The notes: generated from the letters alone by a model not told the origin. Positions 1-9,011 are shown, numbered from the stretch's first letter. The stretch is 54,964 nucleotides of DNA from Polaromonas sp. (GCA_013824015.1 PNNC01000153.1:1-54964), one strand, 5' to 3'. Numbers and translations are program-made.

Positions 1-407
1 TACTGGTCGACGCTGTCGTGGTCCATGCCGCCGCCGGCGTGACGACCGTTCTGGTAGCGCAGGTAGAGCTGGTAATGCTCGGGCATGAAACACAGCTTGA
101 GCACACGCGCCTGCAGCGACTGGTGGCGCTTCCAGGCGCGGCGCTGGCTGCGGTCCGGCTGGAAGGTGGCCACCGGAACGCGCAGCGGCACGCAGGCCTG
201 GCAGCCATCGCAGTAGGGGCGGTAGGTGAACATGCCGCTGCGGCGAAAGCCGTTGGTCACCAGCTCCGAATAGGCGGCATTGTGGATCAGGTGGCTGGGG
301 GTGGCGACCTGTGAGCGTGCCTGCCGGCCGGGCAAATAGCTGCAGGGATACGGCGCCGTCGCATAAAACTGCAGCGCCTGGAGGGGCAGGTCTTTGAGGT
401 GCGTCAC
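1..407 (-). CDS. bpt: Aspartate/glutamate leucyltransferase (partial, N-terminal part)
   Basis: The family transfers leucine from Leu-tRNA to proteins with N-terminal Asp or Glu, marking them for ClpS/ClpAP degradation in the cytosol. The 135 visible residues begin from a GTG and carry the conserved motif [18 protein letters not shown] (residues 62-79) and [12 protein letters not shown] near residue 24, with Cys22, Cys66, Cys69 and Cys72. The C-terminal acetyltransferase-like half lies beyond the window edge. GTG at 407 was chosen because it starts 4 bases after the aat stop; an ATG one frame away meets a stop after one codon. The gene follows aat on the same strand, the usual pairing of the two bacterial N-end-rule transferases, so they are probably cotranscribed. 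Confidence 0.9.
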   Translation of the reverse strand, partial: MTHLKDLPLQALQFYATAPYPCSYLPGRQARSQVATPSHLIHNAAYSELVTNGFRRSGMFTYRPYCDGCQACVPLRVPVATFQPDRSQRRAWKRHQSLQARVLKLCFMPEHYQLYLRYQNGRHAGGGMDHDSVDQ

Positions 408-411
408 GTCA

Positions 412-1176
412 TCAGCTCGTTGTGCGTTCGGGCGTCAATAACTGGTTCCAGTATAGGGGCTCAAACTTCCACCGGGGTGGGGCGAGTGCCTTGCGGGCTG
501 CCACATGCGCGACAAATGCCTCACGCGGGATTTCGGCCGCGCCCAGCGAGGCCAGGTGCCGGGTGTTCTGCTGGCAGTCGATCATCGCGATGCCGTGTGC
601 CCGGCAAAACGCGACCAGCGCGGCCAGCGCCAGTTTGGAGGCGTCGGTCCGGTGCGCAAACATGGACTCGCCAAACACCATGCCGCCGATGTTGACGCAG
701 TACAGTCCGCCCACCAGTTCGCCGCCGGCCCAGGTTTCAACGCTGTGCGCATGGCCGGCCCGGTGCAGCGCGGTGTAGGCCTGCACCATGTCCGGAACAA
801 TCCAGGTGCCGGACTGGCCGGCGCGCGGCGTGCCGGCACAGGCGGCGATCACCCGGGCAAAAGCCGTGTCGAAGCGTATCTCGTGGTTTGCCGCGTCGCG
901 GAAATGCGCGATGCTTTTGCGCAGTGAGCGATGCAGCCGGAAATCGCGCGTTTGCAGCACCATGCGCGGATCAGGGCTCCACCAGAGAATCGGCTGCCCG
1001 GCGCTGAACCACGGAAAAATGCCCAGGCCGTACGCCTGCAGCAGACTGGCGACCTCCAGCGTGCGGCCAGCCGCCAGCAAGCCCGGCGCCGGATCGTGCT
1101 CGCCCCAGGCCGTATTCACAGGCGGGAACGCCTCGTCGGCAGCGAGCCAGGGCAGGGAGTGGGGGGACTTGCGCAT
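412..1176 (-). CDS. aat: Leucyl/phenylalanyl-tRNA--protein transferase
   Basis: Cytosolic enzyme that adds Leu or Phe to proteins with N-terminal Lys or Arg, producing substrates for ClpS/ClpAP. The 254-residue product has the family signatures GIFPWF (residues 52-57) and WWSPDPR (65-71), followed further on by [18 protein letters not shown], the C-terminal substrate-binding block. The ATG at 1176 is preferred because the protein then begins shortly before the conserved [12 protein letters not shown] segment; an upstream in-frame ATG at 1221 would add 15 residues unlike the family. No convincing ribosome binding site helps decide. It lies downstream of tRNA-Asn and directly upstream of bpt on the same strand. 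Confidence 0.93.
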   Translation of the reverse strand: MRKSPHSLPWLAADEAFPPVNTAWGEHDPAPGLLAAGRTLEVASLLQAYGLGIFPWFSAGQPILWWSPDPRMVLQTRDFRLHRSLRKSIAHFRDAANHEIRFDTAFARVIAACAGTPRAGQSGTWIVPDMVQAYTALHRAGHAHSVETWAGGELVGGLYCVNIGGMVFGESMFAHRTDASKLALAALVAFCRAHGIAMIDCQQNTRHLASLGAAEIPREAFVAHVAARKALAPPRWKFEPLYWNQLLTPERTTS

Positions 1177-1261
1177 GCAGCAGTGGGGTGGCGGGGCCCT
1201 GCTCCTGTGTTCAGGTGGCAAGGGCCAGGTGCCTGCGCAAATGGTAACGCGTCCAACGAAA

Positions 1262-1292
1262 AAAGCCCGGACGCAAGACGCGTCCGGGCTTT
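1262..1292 (-). terminator. Rho-independent terminator after tRNA-Asn
   Basis: A perfect 13-base-pair inverted repeat (AAAGCCCGGACGC at 1262-1274 and its complement at 1280-1292) with a 5-base loop. On the minus strand it is followed by a run of T, so it would stop transcription leaving the tRNA gene 7 bases upstream and separate it from aat. Confidence 0.85.
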
Positions 1293-1298
1293 GAATTT

Positions 1299-1374
1299 TG
1301 GCTCCTCAACCTGGGCTCGAACCAGGGACCTACGGATTAACAGTCCGGCGCTCTACCAACTGAGCTATTGAGGA
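1299..1374 (-). tRNA. tRNA-Asn (anticodon GTT)
   Basis: The minus strand folds into a 76-base cloverleaf. The acceptor stem is TCCTCAA pairing with TTGAGGA, the D-arm contains AGCTCAGTTGGTAGAGC, the anticodon loop is CTGTTAA with anticodon GTT, the T-arm contains GGTTCGAGCCC, and discriminator G is followed by an encoded CCA at the 3' end. A strong hairpin terminator follows immediately. Confidence 0.97.
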
Positions 1375-1540
1375 ATACAGCCAAAGATTATAGCCTGAAT
1401 TTTCTGCGGTCCCGCCGCGCGGGCATGCGCGAGGCCGTCATCGGGGGGGGGCGGGATCACGGACCATGGTGCGGCGGCGTGTGTCCCTGATAATCCGGCA
1501 TCGCCTCCTGCAGGCCGTGATCTACCGGAAAAATTTCTTC

Positions 1541-2386
1541 ATGAGCCACACCTCTTTTGAATTCGAGTACCCGCGCGTGTTGTCGATTGCCGGGTCCGAC
1601 AGCGGCGGCGGCGCAGGCATCCAGGCGGACCTGAAGACGATGGCGGCCCTCGGTTGTTACGGCATGACGGCGATCACGGCGCTGACGGCGCAGAACACGC
1701 TGGGCGTGCGCGCCATTCACGGGGTGCCGGCAGAGATCCTGGGTCACCAGATCGATGCGGTGGTCGAGGACATCGGTGTACACGCGGTCAAGATCGGGAT
1801 GCTGCATGCGCCGGAAATCGTGATGGCGGTGGCCGGGGCGATCGACCGTCATGCGCTGCAGAAGGTGGTGCTGGATCCGGTCATGGTGGCCACCAGCGGC
1901 GCGGTGCTGATCGACAACCCGGCGATAACGGTGCTGGTGCGCGAGCTGTTTCCGCGCGCCGTGCTGGTCACACCGAATCTTGATGAAGCGGCGCTGCTGG
2001 TGGGCCGGCCCTTGCACAACGCGCAGGACATGGAGCGCGCTGCGGGCGAACTGCTGGCCCTGGGCGCGCATGCCGTGCTGCTCAAGGGTGGGCATTTGCC
2101 GGGCGACACGGTGATGGACCTGCTGCTGACCGCCGATGGCGACAGGCACTGGATGCAGGCGCCGCGTATCCCGAGCGCCAACACCCACGGCACCGGCTGC
2201 ACGCTGTCGTCGGCGATTGCCTCGGGACTGGCGCTGGGCATGCCGCTGCTGGAGGCGGTCGAGATGGCACGCGCCTATGTGCGCGCGGCCCTGAGCGCGG
2301 GGGCCAGCGTCAAAACCGGTGCCGGTGGCGGCCCGCTCAACCATGGCCACGCCCCGCTGCCGATGCGGCTCAAGCCGCTGGGTTAG
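1541..2386 (+). CDS. thiD: Hydroxymethylpyrimidine/phosphomethylpyrimidine kinase
   Basis: Phosphorylates HMP and then HMP-phosphate in the pyrimidine branch of thiamine biosynthesis. The 281-residue product shows the N-terminal substrate loop VLSIAGSDSGGGAGIQAD (residues 13-30), LDPVMVATSG (111-120), TPNLDEAALL (144-153) and the anion-hole motif HGTGCTLSSAIASG (206-219, with Cys220 by exact count). ATG at 1541 was chosen because a 25-residue extension from an earlier ATG at 1466 has no family resemblance. The 166 bases between the tRNA and this start contain no recognisable TPP riboswitch but do hold a run of nine G residues (1443-1451). The gene is convergent with, and overlaps by 4 bases, the reductase gene that follows. 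Confidence 0.94.
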   Translation: MSHTSFEFEYPRVLSIAGSDSGGGAGIQADLKTMAALGCYGMTAITALTAQNTLGVRAIHGVPAEILGHQIDAVVEDIGVHAVKIGMLHAPEIVMAVAGAIDRHALQKVVLDPVMVATSGAVLIDNPAITVLVRELFPRAVLVTPNLDEAALLVGRPLHNAQDMERAAGELLALGAHAVLLKGGHLPGDTVMDLLLTADGDRHWMQAPRIPSANTHGTGCTLSSAIASGLALGMPLLEAVEMARAYVRAALSAGASVKTGAGGGPLNHGHAPLPMRLKPLG

Positions 2387-3420
2387 GGCGTTTCGACGCC
2401 GAGCAGCTTGTGCAGCTTCGGGCTGGTGGTGGTGTACTGGAACGGAATCTTCTGGCCCGGGAAGATGAGTTCGGCCGCCGCATAAGCCGCCAGCGTACTT
2501 TCATGAAAGCCGCAGAGGATCAGTTTTTTCTTGCCAGGGTAGGTGTTGATGTCGCCGACGGCAAAAATGCCGGAAAGGCTGGTGGAGAATTTTGCGGTAT
2601 CCACCGGAAGCTGTTTGCGCTCCATCGCCAGACCCCATTGGCTCAGCGGGCCCAGCCGTGGTGACAGGCCGAGCAGGACCAGCAGGCTGTCCAGCGGCAG
2701 GGCCGCGGTGTTGCCGTCCACATCGGTGACCTGCGCTGCGGTCAGGCGACCGTCTTCCGTCGCGATGCCGGTGACCTGGCCGACCTGGAAGCGCAGCGCG
2801 CCGCTGTTGCGCAAGACCTCGAAGCGGGCCAGGCGCTCGGCCGGGGCCTGCAGCACATCACGCCGGTGCAGCAAGATCACACGTTTGGCTTGCTGCGGTC
2901 CCGCTTCAGCCAGGCGGATGGCGCTCTCCACCGCGGCTTCGTCGCCGCCCACCACCAGCACGGTGTGACCGGCAAAACGCGCCGGCTCGTCGTCATGGTG
3001 AAAAAGCTGGGTGTTTTCAAATACATCGAGGCCGTCCAGCTTCAGACGCTTCGGCTGGAAGGCGCCCACGCCGGCGGCGATAAAAATGGTTTTGCTGAGG
3101 AAGGCCTGGCCGCGCGAAGTTTCGACCAGAAAACGGCCATCGGCCTGCTGCGTCAGCGTGCTGACTTCCTGGCCCAGATGAAAACTGGCGCCAAAGGGCT
3201 TGATCTGTTCCAGCAGACTGGCGACCAATTCGCGGCCCGTGGTGCGCGGCGTGCCGGGGATGTCGTAGATCGGCTTGTCGGCATACAGCTCGATGCACTG
3301 GCCGCCCGGGTAGGGCAATGAATCGACCACATGGGCCTTGATGTCCAGCAGGCCAAGCTGGAAGACCTGGAACAGCCCGACCGGACCTGCGCCGATCACG
3401 AGCGCATCGGTCTGAATCAT
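2383..3420 (-). CDS. Ferredoxin--NADP(+) reductase, thioredoxin-reductase-like type
   Basis: FAD enzyme that exchanges electrons between NADPH and ferredoxin. The 345-residue product has the FAD-binding GAGPVG loop (residues 10-15), GGQCIELY (39-46), the NADPH-binding VVGGDEAAVES (156-166), and a C-terminal FAVGDINTYPGKKKLILCG segment. It lacks the CxxC redox pair of thioredoxin reductases (its only nearby Cys is Cys42), which argues for the type-2 ferredoxin reductase. ATG at 3420 begins exactly at the first beta-strand; an ATG at 3435 would add five residues. It sits 25 bases after the 7Fe ferredoxin gene, so the pair probably works together, perhaps supplying the sulfite reductase encoded further upstream. 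Confidence 0.9.
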   Translation of the reverse strand: MIQTDALVIGAGPVGLFQVFQLGLLDIKAHVVDSLPYPGGQCIELYADKPIYDIPGTPRTTGRELVASLLEQIKPFGASFHLGQEVSTLTQQADGRFLVETSRGQAFLSKTIFIAAGVGAFQPKRLKLDGLDVFENTQLFHHDDEPARFAGHTVLVVGGDEAAVESAIRLAEAGPQQAKRVILLHRRDVLQAPAERLARFEVLRNSGALRFQVGQVTGIATEDGRLTAAQVTDVDGNTAALPLDSLLVLLGLSPRLGPLSQWGLAMERKQLPVDTAKFSTSLSGIFAVGDINTYPGKKKLILCGFHESTLAAYAAAELIFPGQKIPFQYTTTSPKLHKLLGVETP

Positions 3421-3445
3421 TGCGGTGCCGGTCATGCGTGCATGG

Positions 3446-3775
3446 CTAGCGGACGAGTTCAGACAGTTTGTTCGGCTTGTCTTTCCACTCTTCGGCGTCG
3501 GGCAGCGGCTCCTTGCGCTTGGTGATGCTTTTCCAGCCGGCGGCATGGCTCAGCTCGACGTTGAGCTTGATGAAGGCGATCTGGTCGGCCGGCACGTCTT
3601 CTTCGGCATAAATCGCATTGACCGGGCACTCGGGGATGCAGACCGCGCAATCGATACATTCGTCCGGATCGATCACCAGCATGTTCGGGCCTTCGCGGAA
3701 GCAGTCGACCGGGCAGACATCCACGCAGTCGGTGTACTTGCAGCGGATGCAGGATTCGGAAACGATGTGAGTCAT
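3446..3775 (-). CDS. fdxA: 7Fe ferredoxin, FdxA type ([3Fe-4S][4Fe-4S])
   Basis: Small soluble electron carrier of 109 residues. The first cluster region is [17 protein letters not shown] and the second is [15 protein letters not shown], the arrangement of Azotobacter-type seven-iron ferredoxins, with the characteristic [18 protein letters not shown] linker between them. ATG at 3775 was selected because the family begins M(T/A)xxVxExCIxCK; a longer reading from 3868 adds 31 unrelated residues. Its 89-base gap from cysN suggests it may have its own promoter, and it is followed at once by the ferredoxin-NADP reductase. The partner is not proven, but the sulfite reductase of the neighbouring operon is an obvious candidate. 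Confidence 0.94.
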   Translation of the reverse strand: MTHIVSESCIRCKYTDCVDVCPVDCFREGPNMLVIDPDECIDCAVCIPECPVNAIYAEEDVPADQIAFIKLNVELSHAAGWKSITKRKEPLPDAEEWKDKPNKLSELVR

Positions 3776-3864
3776 GTTGTTCTGGCGGGGATCGGTGGAA
3801 ACCCTAGATTTTAAGAGGATTCGGCAAGAAGGGGTAAGTTGATGCCGGGCGGGCCTGATTCGGC

Positions 3865-5178
3865 TCAAAGAATCAGTGCGGCGCCCGAGGTCTTGTTCGA
3901 GGCGGTATCCACCAGCACCAGCGAGCCCAGCACCCGCGAACGCGCATAGGGCAGGGTGGCCAGCGCTTCCTGCAGGCTGAGCTCGATATGGCCAATCGCA
4001 TTGGGCGGCAACGCGCTGGCGTCTTCCTCGGCCAGCGTGTTGACATCGAGCTTGTGCACGATGCGTTTGACTTTGGCCTTGACCCAGCGGTGGCCGTGCA
4101 GCGCCCAGTACACCCGTCCGGCGACCAGCGGCTCGTCATCCATCCAGGCGATGGTGACCGACAGTTCGCGCGTTGGCTCGAAGGTGTCCGCCGCCAGCAG
4201 CCAGTCGCCGCGTGACACGTCCACTTCGCGGTCCAGCGCGATGCCGGCGCTGTGGCCAGCCAGAATGGACTTGGGCTGGCGGGTGTGGTCCAGCACCTGG
4301 GCCACCACGGCGGTTTGCCCGCCAGGCAGCACGGTGACGGTTTGGCCCGGCTGCACGCCGCCGGTGGCGACGCGGCCCCAGAACACGCGCCGGCCCTGCG
4401 AGGTGTCAGAGGATGACGAAAATTTCTCGACCCACTGCACCGGGAAGGCAAACGCCTCGGTGGATTCGGCCGGCGTCGCAGGCAGCTGCTCCAGCAACTG
4501 CAGCAGCGACAGGCCTTCATAACCACACCAGCCGGGGCTGGCCTCCACCACGTTGTGGCCCTTGAGTGCCGACACCGGCACGATAGACCGGACCGGGATC
4601 CGCGCTGCCGCTGCGAAGGCCGTCAGCGCACTGCGGATGTTGGCAAAGGCCAGCGCGGCATCTTCCACGGCGTCGAGCTTGTTCACCGCAAACACGATGG
4701 ACGGCACGCGCAGCAGGTTGACCAGCAGCGAGTGGCGCCGGGTCTGCGGCAGCAGTTCCATGGACGGGTTGTTCCAGTCCAGCTTGGTCGCATCCACCAG
4801 CACCACGGCGGCGTCGGCGCTGGATGCGGCGGTGACCATGTTGCGGGTGTACTGCTCGTGGCCGGGCGCATCGCCGATGATGAACTTGCGGTTTTCGGTG
4901 TTGAAGTAGCGGTAGGCCACGTCAATCGTGATGCCCTGCTCGCGTTCGGCGCTCAGGCCGTCGGTCAGCAGGGCCAGGTCGGTTTCGCCGCCGCGCTGCA
5001 CGCCGGCCAGGTGGTCCTGCAGCACGGCCTTGCTGTCCACCAGCAGGCGGCCGATCAGCGTGCTTTTGCCGTCATCGACCGAGCCGCAGGTGATGAACTT
5101 CAGTGCGGATTTTGTGTCGTTTTGGCCTGCAGCCCATGCCGGTAGTGGCTCTGCAGCTATCAAATCAGTAGTGCTCAT
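3865..5178 (-). CDS. cysN: Sulfate adenylyltransferase large subunit (GTPase)
   Basis: GTPase subunit of ATP sulfurylase; with CysD it makes adenosine 5'-phosphosulfate from sulfate and ATP. The 437-residue product has the P-loop [10 protein letters not shown] (residues 31-40), [12 protein letters not shown] (103-114) and NKLD (166-169), then EF-Tu-like beta-barrel domains. There is no C-terminal CysC kinase fusion and no separate cysC in the window. Residues 5-19 are encoded by a copy of the dispersed palindromic repeat described in the findings (5121-5167), so the N-terminal tail is repeat-derived. The start overlaps the cysD stop by one base, indicating translational coupling. Confidence 0.95.
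   Translation of the reverse strand: MSTTDLIAAEPLPAWAAGQNDTKSALKFITCGSVDDGKSTLIGRLLVDSKAVLQDHLAGVQRGGETDLALLTDGLSAEREQGITIDVAYRYFNTENRKFIIGDAPGHEQYTRNMVTAASSADAAVVLVDATKLDWNNPSMELLPQTRRHSLLVNLLRVPSIVFAVNKLDAVEDAALAFANIRSALTAFAAAARIPVRSIVPVSALKGHNVVEASPGWCGYEGLSLLQLLEQLPATPAESTEAFAFPVQWVEKFSSSSDTSQGRRVFWGRVATGGVQPGQTVTVLPGGQTAVVAQVLDHTRQPKSILAGHSAGIALDREVDVSRGDWLLAADTFEPTRELSVTIAWMDDEPLVAGRVYWALHGHRWVKAKVKRIVHKLDVNTLAEEDASALPPNAIGHIELSLQEALATLPYARSRVLGSLVLVDTASNKTSGAALIL
5121..5167 (-). repeat. Dispersed palindromic repeat, copy D (inside cysN)
   Basis: On the minus strand TGATTTGATAGCTGCAGAGC, CACTACCGGCATGGGCTGC and AGGCCAAA. It encodes residues 5-19 of CysN, directly before the GTPase fold begins. 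Confidence 0.72.
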
Positions 5179-6134
5179 CAGAAATACCCGTCTTTCTTGC
5201 GCTTTTCCATCGACGCATCCGAGGTCTTGTCGTCCATGCGTGTGGCGCCGCGTTCGCTGACGTCGGCGGCCAGGGTTTCGATGACGATTTCGGCGGCCGT
5301 GGCGGCCGGGCTGTCCACCGGGCAGGTGCAGGTGATGTCGCCAACGGTGCGGAAACGCACGGTTTTCTCGACCACCTGCTCGCCGTCGCGCGCCGGTGTC
5401 AGGTCCGTCACCGGCACCAGCAGGCCCTTGCGTTCGACCACCTTGCGCTGGTGCGCGTAGTAAAGAGAAGGCAGGGCGATGTTCTCGCGGTCGATGTATT
5501 GCCAGACGTCGAGCTCGGTCCAGTTCGAAATCGGGAACACCCGGAAGTGTTCGCCGGGCTGCAACCGGGTGTTGAACAACGTCCAGAGTTCAGGCCGCTG
5601 GGCCTTGGGTTGCCACTGGCCGAAGCTGTCGCGGTGCGAGAAGATGCGCTCCTTGGCGCGGGCTTTTTCCTCGTCGCGGCGCGCGCCGCCGATCAGCGCG
5701 TCGAAGCGCAACTCCTCGATCGCTTCCAGCAGCGTCACCGACTGGTGCACATTGCGCGACTCGCCGGGGTGTGCCAGCCGCACCGTGCCGCGTTTCATCG
5801 AGTCTTCCACCTTGCGCACGATCAGTTCGGCGCCCAGTTCCTTCGCGCGCAGGTCGCGGAAGTCGGTGACTTCGTGGAAGTTGTGGCCGGTGTCAATCAT
5901 CAGCAGCGGGTAGGGAATGCGGCCCACGCCAAAGGCTTTTTCGGCGCACTTGAGCATGACCAGCGAATCCTTGCCGCCCGAAAACAGCAGGGTCGGGCGC
6001 TCGAAGGCGGCCGCCACTTCGCGCAGGATGAAAATCGTTTCCTCCTCGAGCGCATCGAGGTGGGCGTTGGACAGCCGCGCGGTGGGCAGGGCCGGGTCGG
6101 CGGGCAGCAGGCTGGAGGGTGTGCGGGCGTTCAT
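5178..6134 (-). CDS. cysD: Sulfate adenylyltransferase small subunit
   Basis: Catalytic adenylyltransferase subunit of ATP sulfurylase, partner of CysN. The 318-residue protein has the PP-loop SGGKDSLVML (residues 52-61), then YPLLMIDTGHNFHEV and IGGARRDEEKARAKERIFS, both typical of CysD. The C-terminus ends in the usual basic MEKRKKDGYF. It lies 3 bases after cysH and one base overlaps cysN, so cysH-cysD-cysN behave as a single translational unit on the minus strand. Confidence 0.97.
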   Translation of the reverse strand: MNARTPSSLLPADPALPTARLSNAHLDALEEETIFILREVAAAFERPTLLFSGGKDSLVMLKCAEKAFGVGRIPYPLLMIDTGHNFHEVTDFRDLRAKELGAELIVRKVEDSMKRGTVRLAHPGESRNVHQSVTLLEAIEELRFDALIGGARRDEEKARAKERIFSHRDSFGQWQPKAQRPELWTLFNTRLQPGEHFRVFPISNWTELDVWQYIDRENIALPSLYYAHQRKVVERKGLLVPVTDLTPARDGEQVVEKTVRFRTVGDITCTCPVDSPAATAAEIVIETLAADVSERGATRMDDKTSDASMEKRKKDGYF

Positions 6135-6137
6135 AGG

Positions 6138-6758
6138 TCAGTGTGCGAGGTGCAGGCCGCATTCGCGGTTGTCCTCGCCCTTGGTGGGATCCACATAGTC
6201 GAAGTTGTTGGGCAGGCCGTGGCGTTCACAGTACTGGTAGAGGTCTTTGGCCGACCAGTGCAGCAGCGGCGCGACCTTGATCAGGCCGTCGGGGTTGACG
6301 CTGACGGGCTCCATCTGGGCACGCACCGCGGTGTCGGTCGCGCGCAGGGCGGTGAACCAGACCTGGGGCGCCGTCTCGCGCAGCGCGCGGGCGAAGGGCT
6401 CGAGTTTGACTTCTTCGGTGAACGCCGCATGGCGCGGGTCGTCCAGCGCCGGCGTCGCGCCTTCCACCGCCTCGCGGTGTGCACGCGAGCGGCGCGGCAG
6501 GTAGATATGCAGGTCCAGCTGGAGCAGCTTGGTCACTTCGTCGGCGAAGCGGTAGGTGGCCTCGGTGTTGTAGCCGTTGTCCATCCAGACCACCGGAACT
6601 TTCGGGTTGGCCCGCGTCACCATGTGCAGGATCACGGCCTCGTAGGGACGGAAATTGGTGGTGACAATGGCTGGCAGGCCCAGGCCGACGGCCCAGTCCA
6701 CCAGGCCCTGCGCGTTGTGGCCGAGTTCTGCGTTGATGTTGGCAAGGTTGAAGGTCAT
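6138..6758 (-). CDS. cysH: CysH-family (phospho)adenylylsulfate reductase, short form
   Basis: Reduces activated sulfate (APS or PAPS) to sulfite using thioredoxin. The 206-residue product aligns with E. coli CysH through VPVVWMDNGYNTEATYRF (residues 54-71), WFTALRATDTAVRA (134-147), KVAPLLHWSAKDLYQY (161-176) and the C-terminal catalytic ECGLH (199-203, Cys200). Three things are odd. The nucleotide-binding loop reads TTNF instead of SSSF, the segment before ECGLH is about 30 residues shorter than in E. coli, and the CC...CxxC ligands of the iron-sulfur APS reductases are absent (the only other Cys is Cys177). Substrate preference therefore cannot be set from sequence. It follows the DUF934 gene by 5 bases. 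Confidence 0.88.
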   Translation of the reverse strand: MTFNLANINAELGHNAQGLVDWAVGLGLPAIVTTNFRPYEAVILHMVTRANPKVPVVWMDNGYNTEATYRFADEVTKLLQLDLHIYLPRRSRAHREAVEGATPALDDPRHAAFTEEVKLEPFARALRETAPQVWFTALRATDTAVRAQMEPVSVNPDGLIKVAPLLHWSAKDLYQYCERHGLPNNFDYVDPTKGEDNRECGLHLAH

Positions 6759-6763
6759 GGTGG

Positions 6764-7168
6764 TCAGGCCGCAGCCGCTTCGCCGGCTTCCTTGAAATGG
6801 GGCAACACGTCGACGGCGTCGCCCTGGTAGCTGCCGACGCCGTAACCGGGGTAGGACGCCAGCACGCGTTGCGCGGTCGCCATGTCCTGGTCGGCACGCA
6901 GCACCGCGACGTCAAACCCGCTGCGCGCCATCTGCGCGAGCTGGTCGGCCAGCACGTCGCCGGTGGCCCGGATCTCACCGCTGAAACCGCGGCGGCGGCG
7001 CAGCAAAAAGGCCTGGCTGAAGGCGCGGCCGTCGCTGAATTTTGGAAAGTGCAGGTCGATGCGGGTCACGCCGTCCAGCGCGGGCAGCAGCGGATCGGCA
7101 TCGTTGGAGAGCACCAGCACGGCGGGGCCATCATTGGCAACGTGATCGGCGAAGGGCAACAATTTCAT
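6764..7168 (-). CDS. DUF934 family protein of the sulfate-reduction operon
   Basis: Small cytosolic protein of 134 residues belonging to the DUF934 family, which in proteobacteria nearly always sits between the sulfite reductase gene and cysH. Family hallmarks seen here are RIDLHFPKFSDGRAFSQAFLLRRR, GEIRATGDVLADQLAQMARSGFD and a C-terminal YPGYGVGSYQGD (each quoted in part). The role is not established; position points to assimilatory sulfite formation or reduction, perhaps a chaperone or subunit. ATG at 7168 is supported by a GAGGAA ribosome binding site immediately upstream that overlaps the end of the sulfite reductase gene, so the two are coupled. Confidence 0.88.
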   Translation of the reverse strand: MKLLPFADHVANDGPAVLVLSNDADPLLPALDGVTRIDLHFPKFSDGRAFSQAFLLRRRRGFSGEIRATGDVLADQLAQMARSGFDVAVLRADQDMATAQRVLASYPGYGVGSYQGDAVDVLPHFKEAGEAAAA

Positions 7169-7178
7169 GGCGGATTCC

Positions 7179-8987
7179 TCAGGCGGCCACAGCGGCGGCA
7201 AAACGTGCGCTGTTGGCAGCCAGCTTGAACGGTTCGATGCCGGTGCGGCGCAGGGTGGCAATAAAGGTTTCGCCGGTTTCACGTTGCTGGCGGTAGGTCT
7301 CCAGCACGGCTTCGATCACTTCCGGCACTTCGGCGGCCGAAAACGAGGGGCCGACCACCTTGCCGGGCAGCGGCGCGCCGCTCAGTGTGGAGCCGTCGGA
7401 GCCGCCCAGCGTGACCTGGTACCACTCCTTGCCGTCCTTGTCGACGCCCAGGATGCCGATGTGGCCGCTGTGGTGGTGGCCGCAGGAGTTGATGCAGCCG
7501 CTGATGTGCAGGTCGATCTCGCCGAGGTCGTGCAGCTCGTCCATGTCCTGGTAACGCTCGGTGATGGATTCGGCGATCGGGATCGAGCGCGCGTTGGCCA
7601 GCGAGCAGAAATCACCGCCCGGGCAGGCAATCATGTCGGTCAGCAGCCGGATGTTGGGGCGGGCAAAACCCGACTTGCGCGCGGCGCGCCAGAGTTCGGG
7701 CAACTCGTCGCAGCGCACCCAGGGCAGCAGCAGGTTCTGGTCGTGGGTGACACGCAGCTCGCCGGCGCTGAAACGGTCGGCCAGATCGGCGGCGGTGTCG
7801 AGCTGGTCGGCGGTGGCGTCGCCCGGCGCCTGGCCCAGGCGCTTGAAGGACAGCGTCACGGCGCGCAGGTCCGGGTTCTGGTGTGGGGCCACGTTCTGCT
7901 TGAGCCAGCGACCGAACTCGATGTCGTCCTCGGCGGCGGCACGCAGGATGTTGGCGATCTTGGCGTCGGCGCTCTTGCGGTCGCAGTTGAGCGCCGGCGG
8001 CACGAAGCAGGCGGTGACGCGGTCGAGTTCAGCCTGGGTGATGGTGTGCGGGCCGCCGTCGTGTTCCATGATCTGCCGGTACTCGGCCTCGACGTCGTCG
8101 ATGTACTTCTGGCCTTCGGCCTTGACCAGGATCTTGATGCGCGCCTTGTACATGTTGTCGCGCCGGCCGTAGCGGTTGTACACCCGCACGATGGCTTCGA
8201 TGAAATTCATGATCTGGTGCCAGGGCAGAAACTCGCGGATCACCGTGCCGATGATGGGGGTGCGGCCCATGCCGCCGCCGACCTGGACCCGAAAGCCCAG
8301 TTCACCTTCGTCATTGCGGATCAGGTGCAGGCCGACATCGTGCCAGGCGGTGGCCGCGCGGTCCTCCTTCGCGCCGCTGATGGCGATCTTGAACTTGCGC
8401 GGCAAAAAGGCGAATTCCGGGTGCAGCGTGCTCCACTGGCGCAGGATCTCGCCGAAGGGGCGCGGGTCGGCGATTTCGTCGACCGCGATGCCGGCGCGTT
8501 CGTCGCTGGTGATGTTGCGTATGCAGTTGCCGCTGGTCTGGATGCCGTGCATGTTGACGCTGGCCAGCAGGTCCATCACGTCGGCTGACTTGTCGAGCGG
8601 AATCCAGTTGTACTGGATGTTCTGGCGCGTCGTGAAGTGGGCATAACCGGCGGTCAGTTTGGAGGCCACCGACAGGCCGCTTTTGAGTTCGACCGGACCG
8701 AGTTTGTCCTGGGCCGCCTGCGCGTCCGCAAACAGCGCGGCATTGGGCTGGTCGTACTCGCGGGCAATCTTCGCCAGCACGCGCACCTGCGCGCTCGACA
8801 GCTCGCCATAAGGCACGGCGACACGCAGCATCGGCGCGTAGCGCTGCACATACCAGCCGTTTTGCAGGCGCAGCGGACGGAATTCGTCTTCAGGCAACTG
8901 GCCGGCCTGCCAGCGGGTCAGCTGGTCGCGGTACTGGTCGGCGCGTGCTTTCACGAACTGGCGGTCAAAGTCGGTGTATTGGTACAT
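7179..8987 (-). CDS. cysI: Assimilatory sulfite reductase hemoprotein (nitrite/sulfite reductase family)
   Basis: Six-electron reduction of sulfite to sulfide with siroheme and a [4Fe-4S] cluster. The 602-residue protein has the ferredoxin-like half-domain repeats and the four cluster/siroheme cysteines in CPGGDFC (residues 455-461) and CINSC (498-502). An internal RNITSDERAG (157-166) is typical of the siroheme pocket. No flavoprotein cysJ is present in the window, so electrons probably come from ferredoxin; a 7Fe ferredoxin and a ferredoxin-NADP reductase lie at the distal end of the same block. Nitrite reduction cannot be excluded from sequence, but the cys neighbours make sulfite the likely substrate. 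It starts 24 bases after the exporter stop. Confidence 0.93.
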   Translation of the reverse strand: MYQYTDFDRQFVKARADQYRDQLTRWQAGQLPEDEFRPLRLQNGWYVQRYAPMLRVAVPYGELSSAQVRVLAKIAREYDQPNAALFADAQAAQDKLGPVELKSGLSVASKLTAGYAHFTTRQNIQYNWIPLDKSADVMDLLASVNMHGIQTSGNCIRNITSDERAGIAVDEIADPRPFGEILRQWSTLHPEFAFLPRKFKIAISGAKEDRAATAWHDVGLHLIRNDEGELGFRVQVGGGMGRTPIIGTVIREFLPWHQIMNFIEAIVRVYNRYGRRDNMYKARIKILVKAEGQKYIDDVEAEYRQIMEHDGGPHTITQAELDRVTACFVPPALNCDRKSADAKIANILRAAAEDDIEFGRWLKQNVAPHQNPDLRAVTLSFKRLGQAPGDATADQLDTAADLADRFSAGELRVTHDQNLLLPWVRCDELPELWRAARKSGFARPNIRLLTDMIACPGGDFCSLANARSIPIAESITERYQDMDELHDLGEIDLHISGCINSCGHHHSGHIGILGVDKDGKEWYQVTLGGSDGSTLSGAPLPGKVVGPSFSAAEVPEVIEAVLETYRQQRETGETFIATLRRTGIEPFKLAANSARFAAAVAA

Positions 8988-9011
8988 GGGCGGTCAGGGA
9001 TCAAAAAGGAT

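Noticed and set aside
1375..1540. TPP riboswitch upstream of thiD
   Set aside because: None of the conserved TPP-riboswitch elements such as CTGAGA with paired helices can be found.
5451..8588. Long plus-strand open frames (459 and 473 codons) over cysD, cysH and cysI
   Set aside because: They are antisense to clearly conserved genes, have Arg/Gln/Val/Gly-rich translations with no family features, and arise from high GC at third codon positions.
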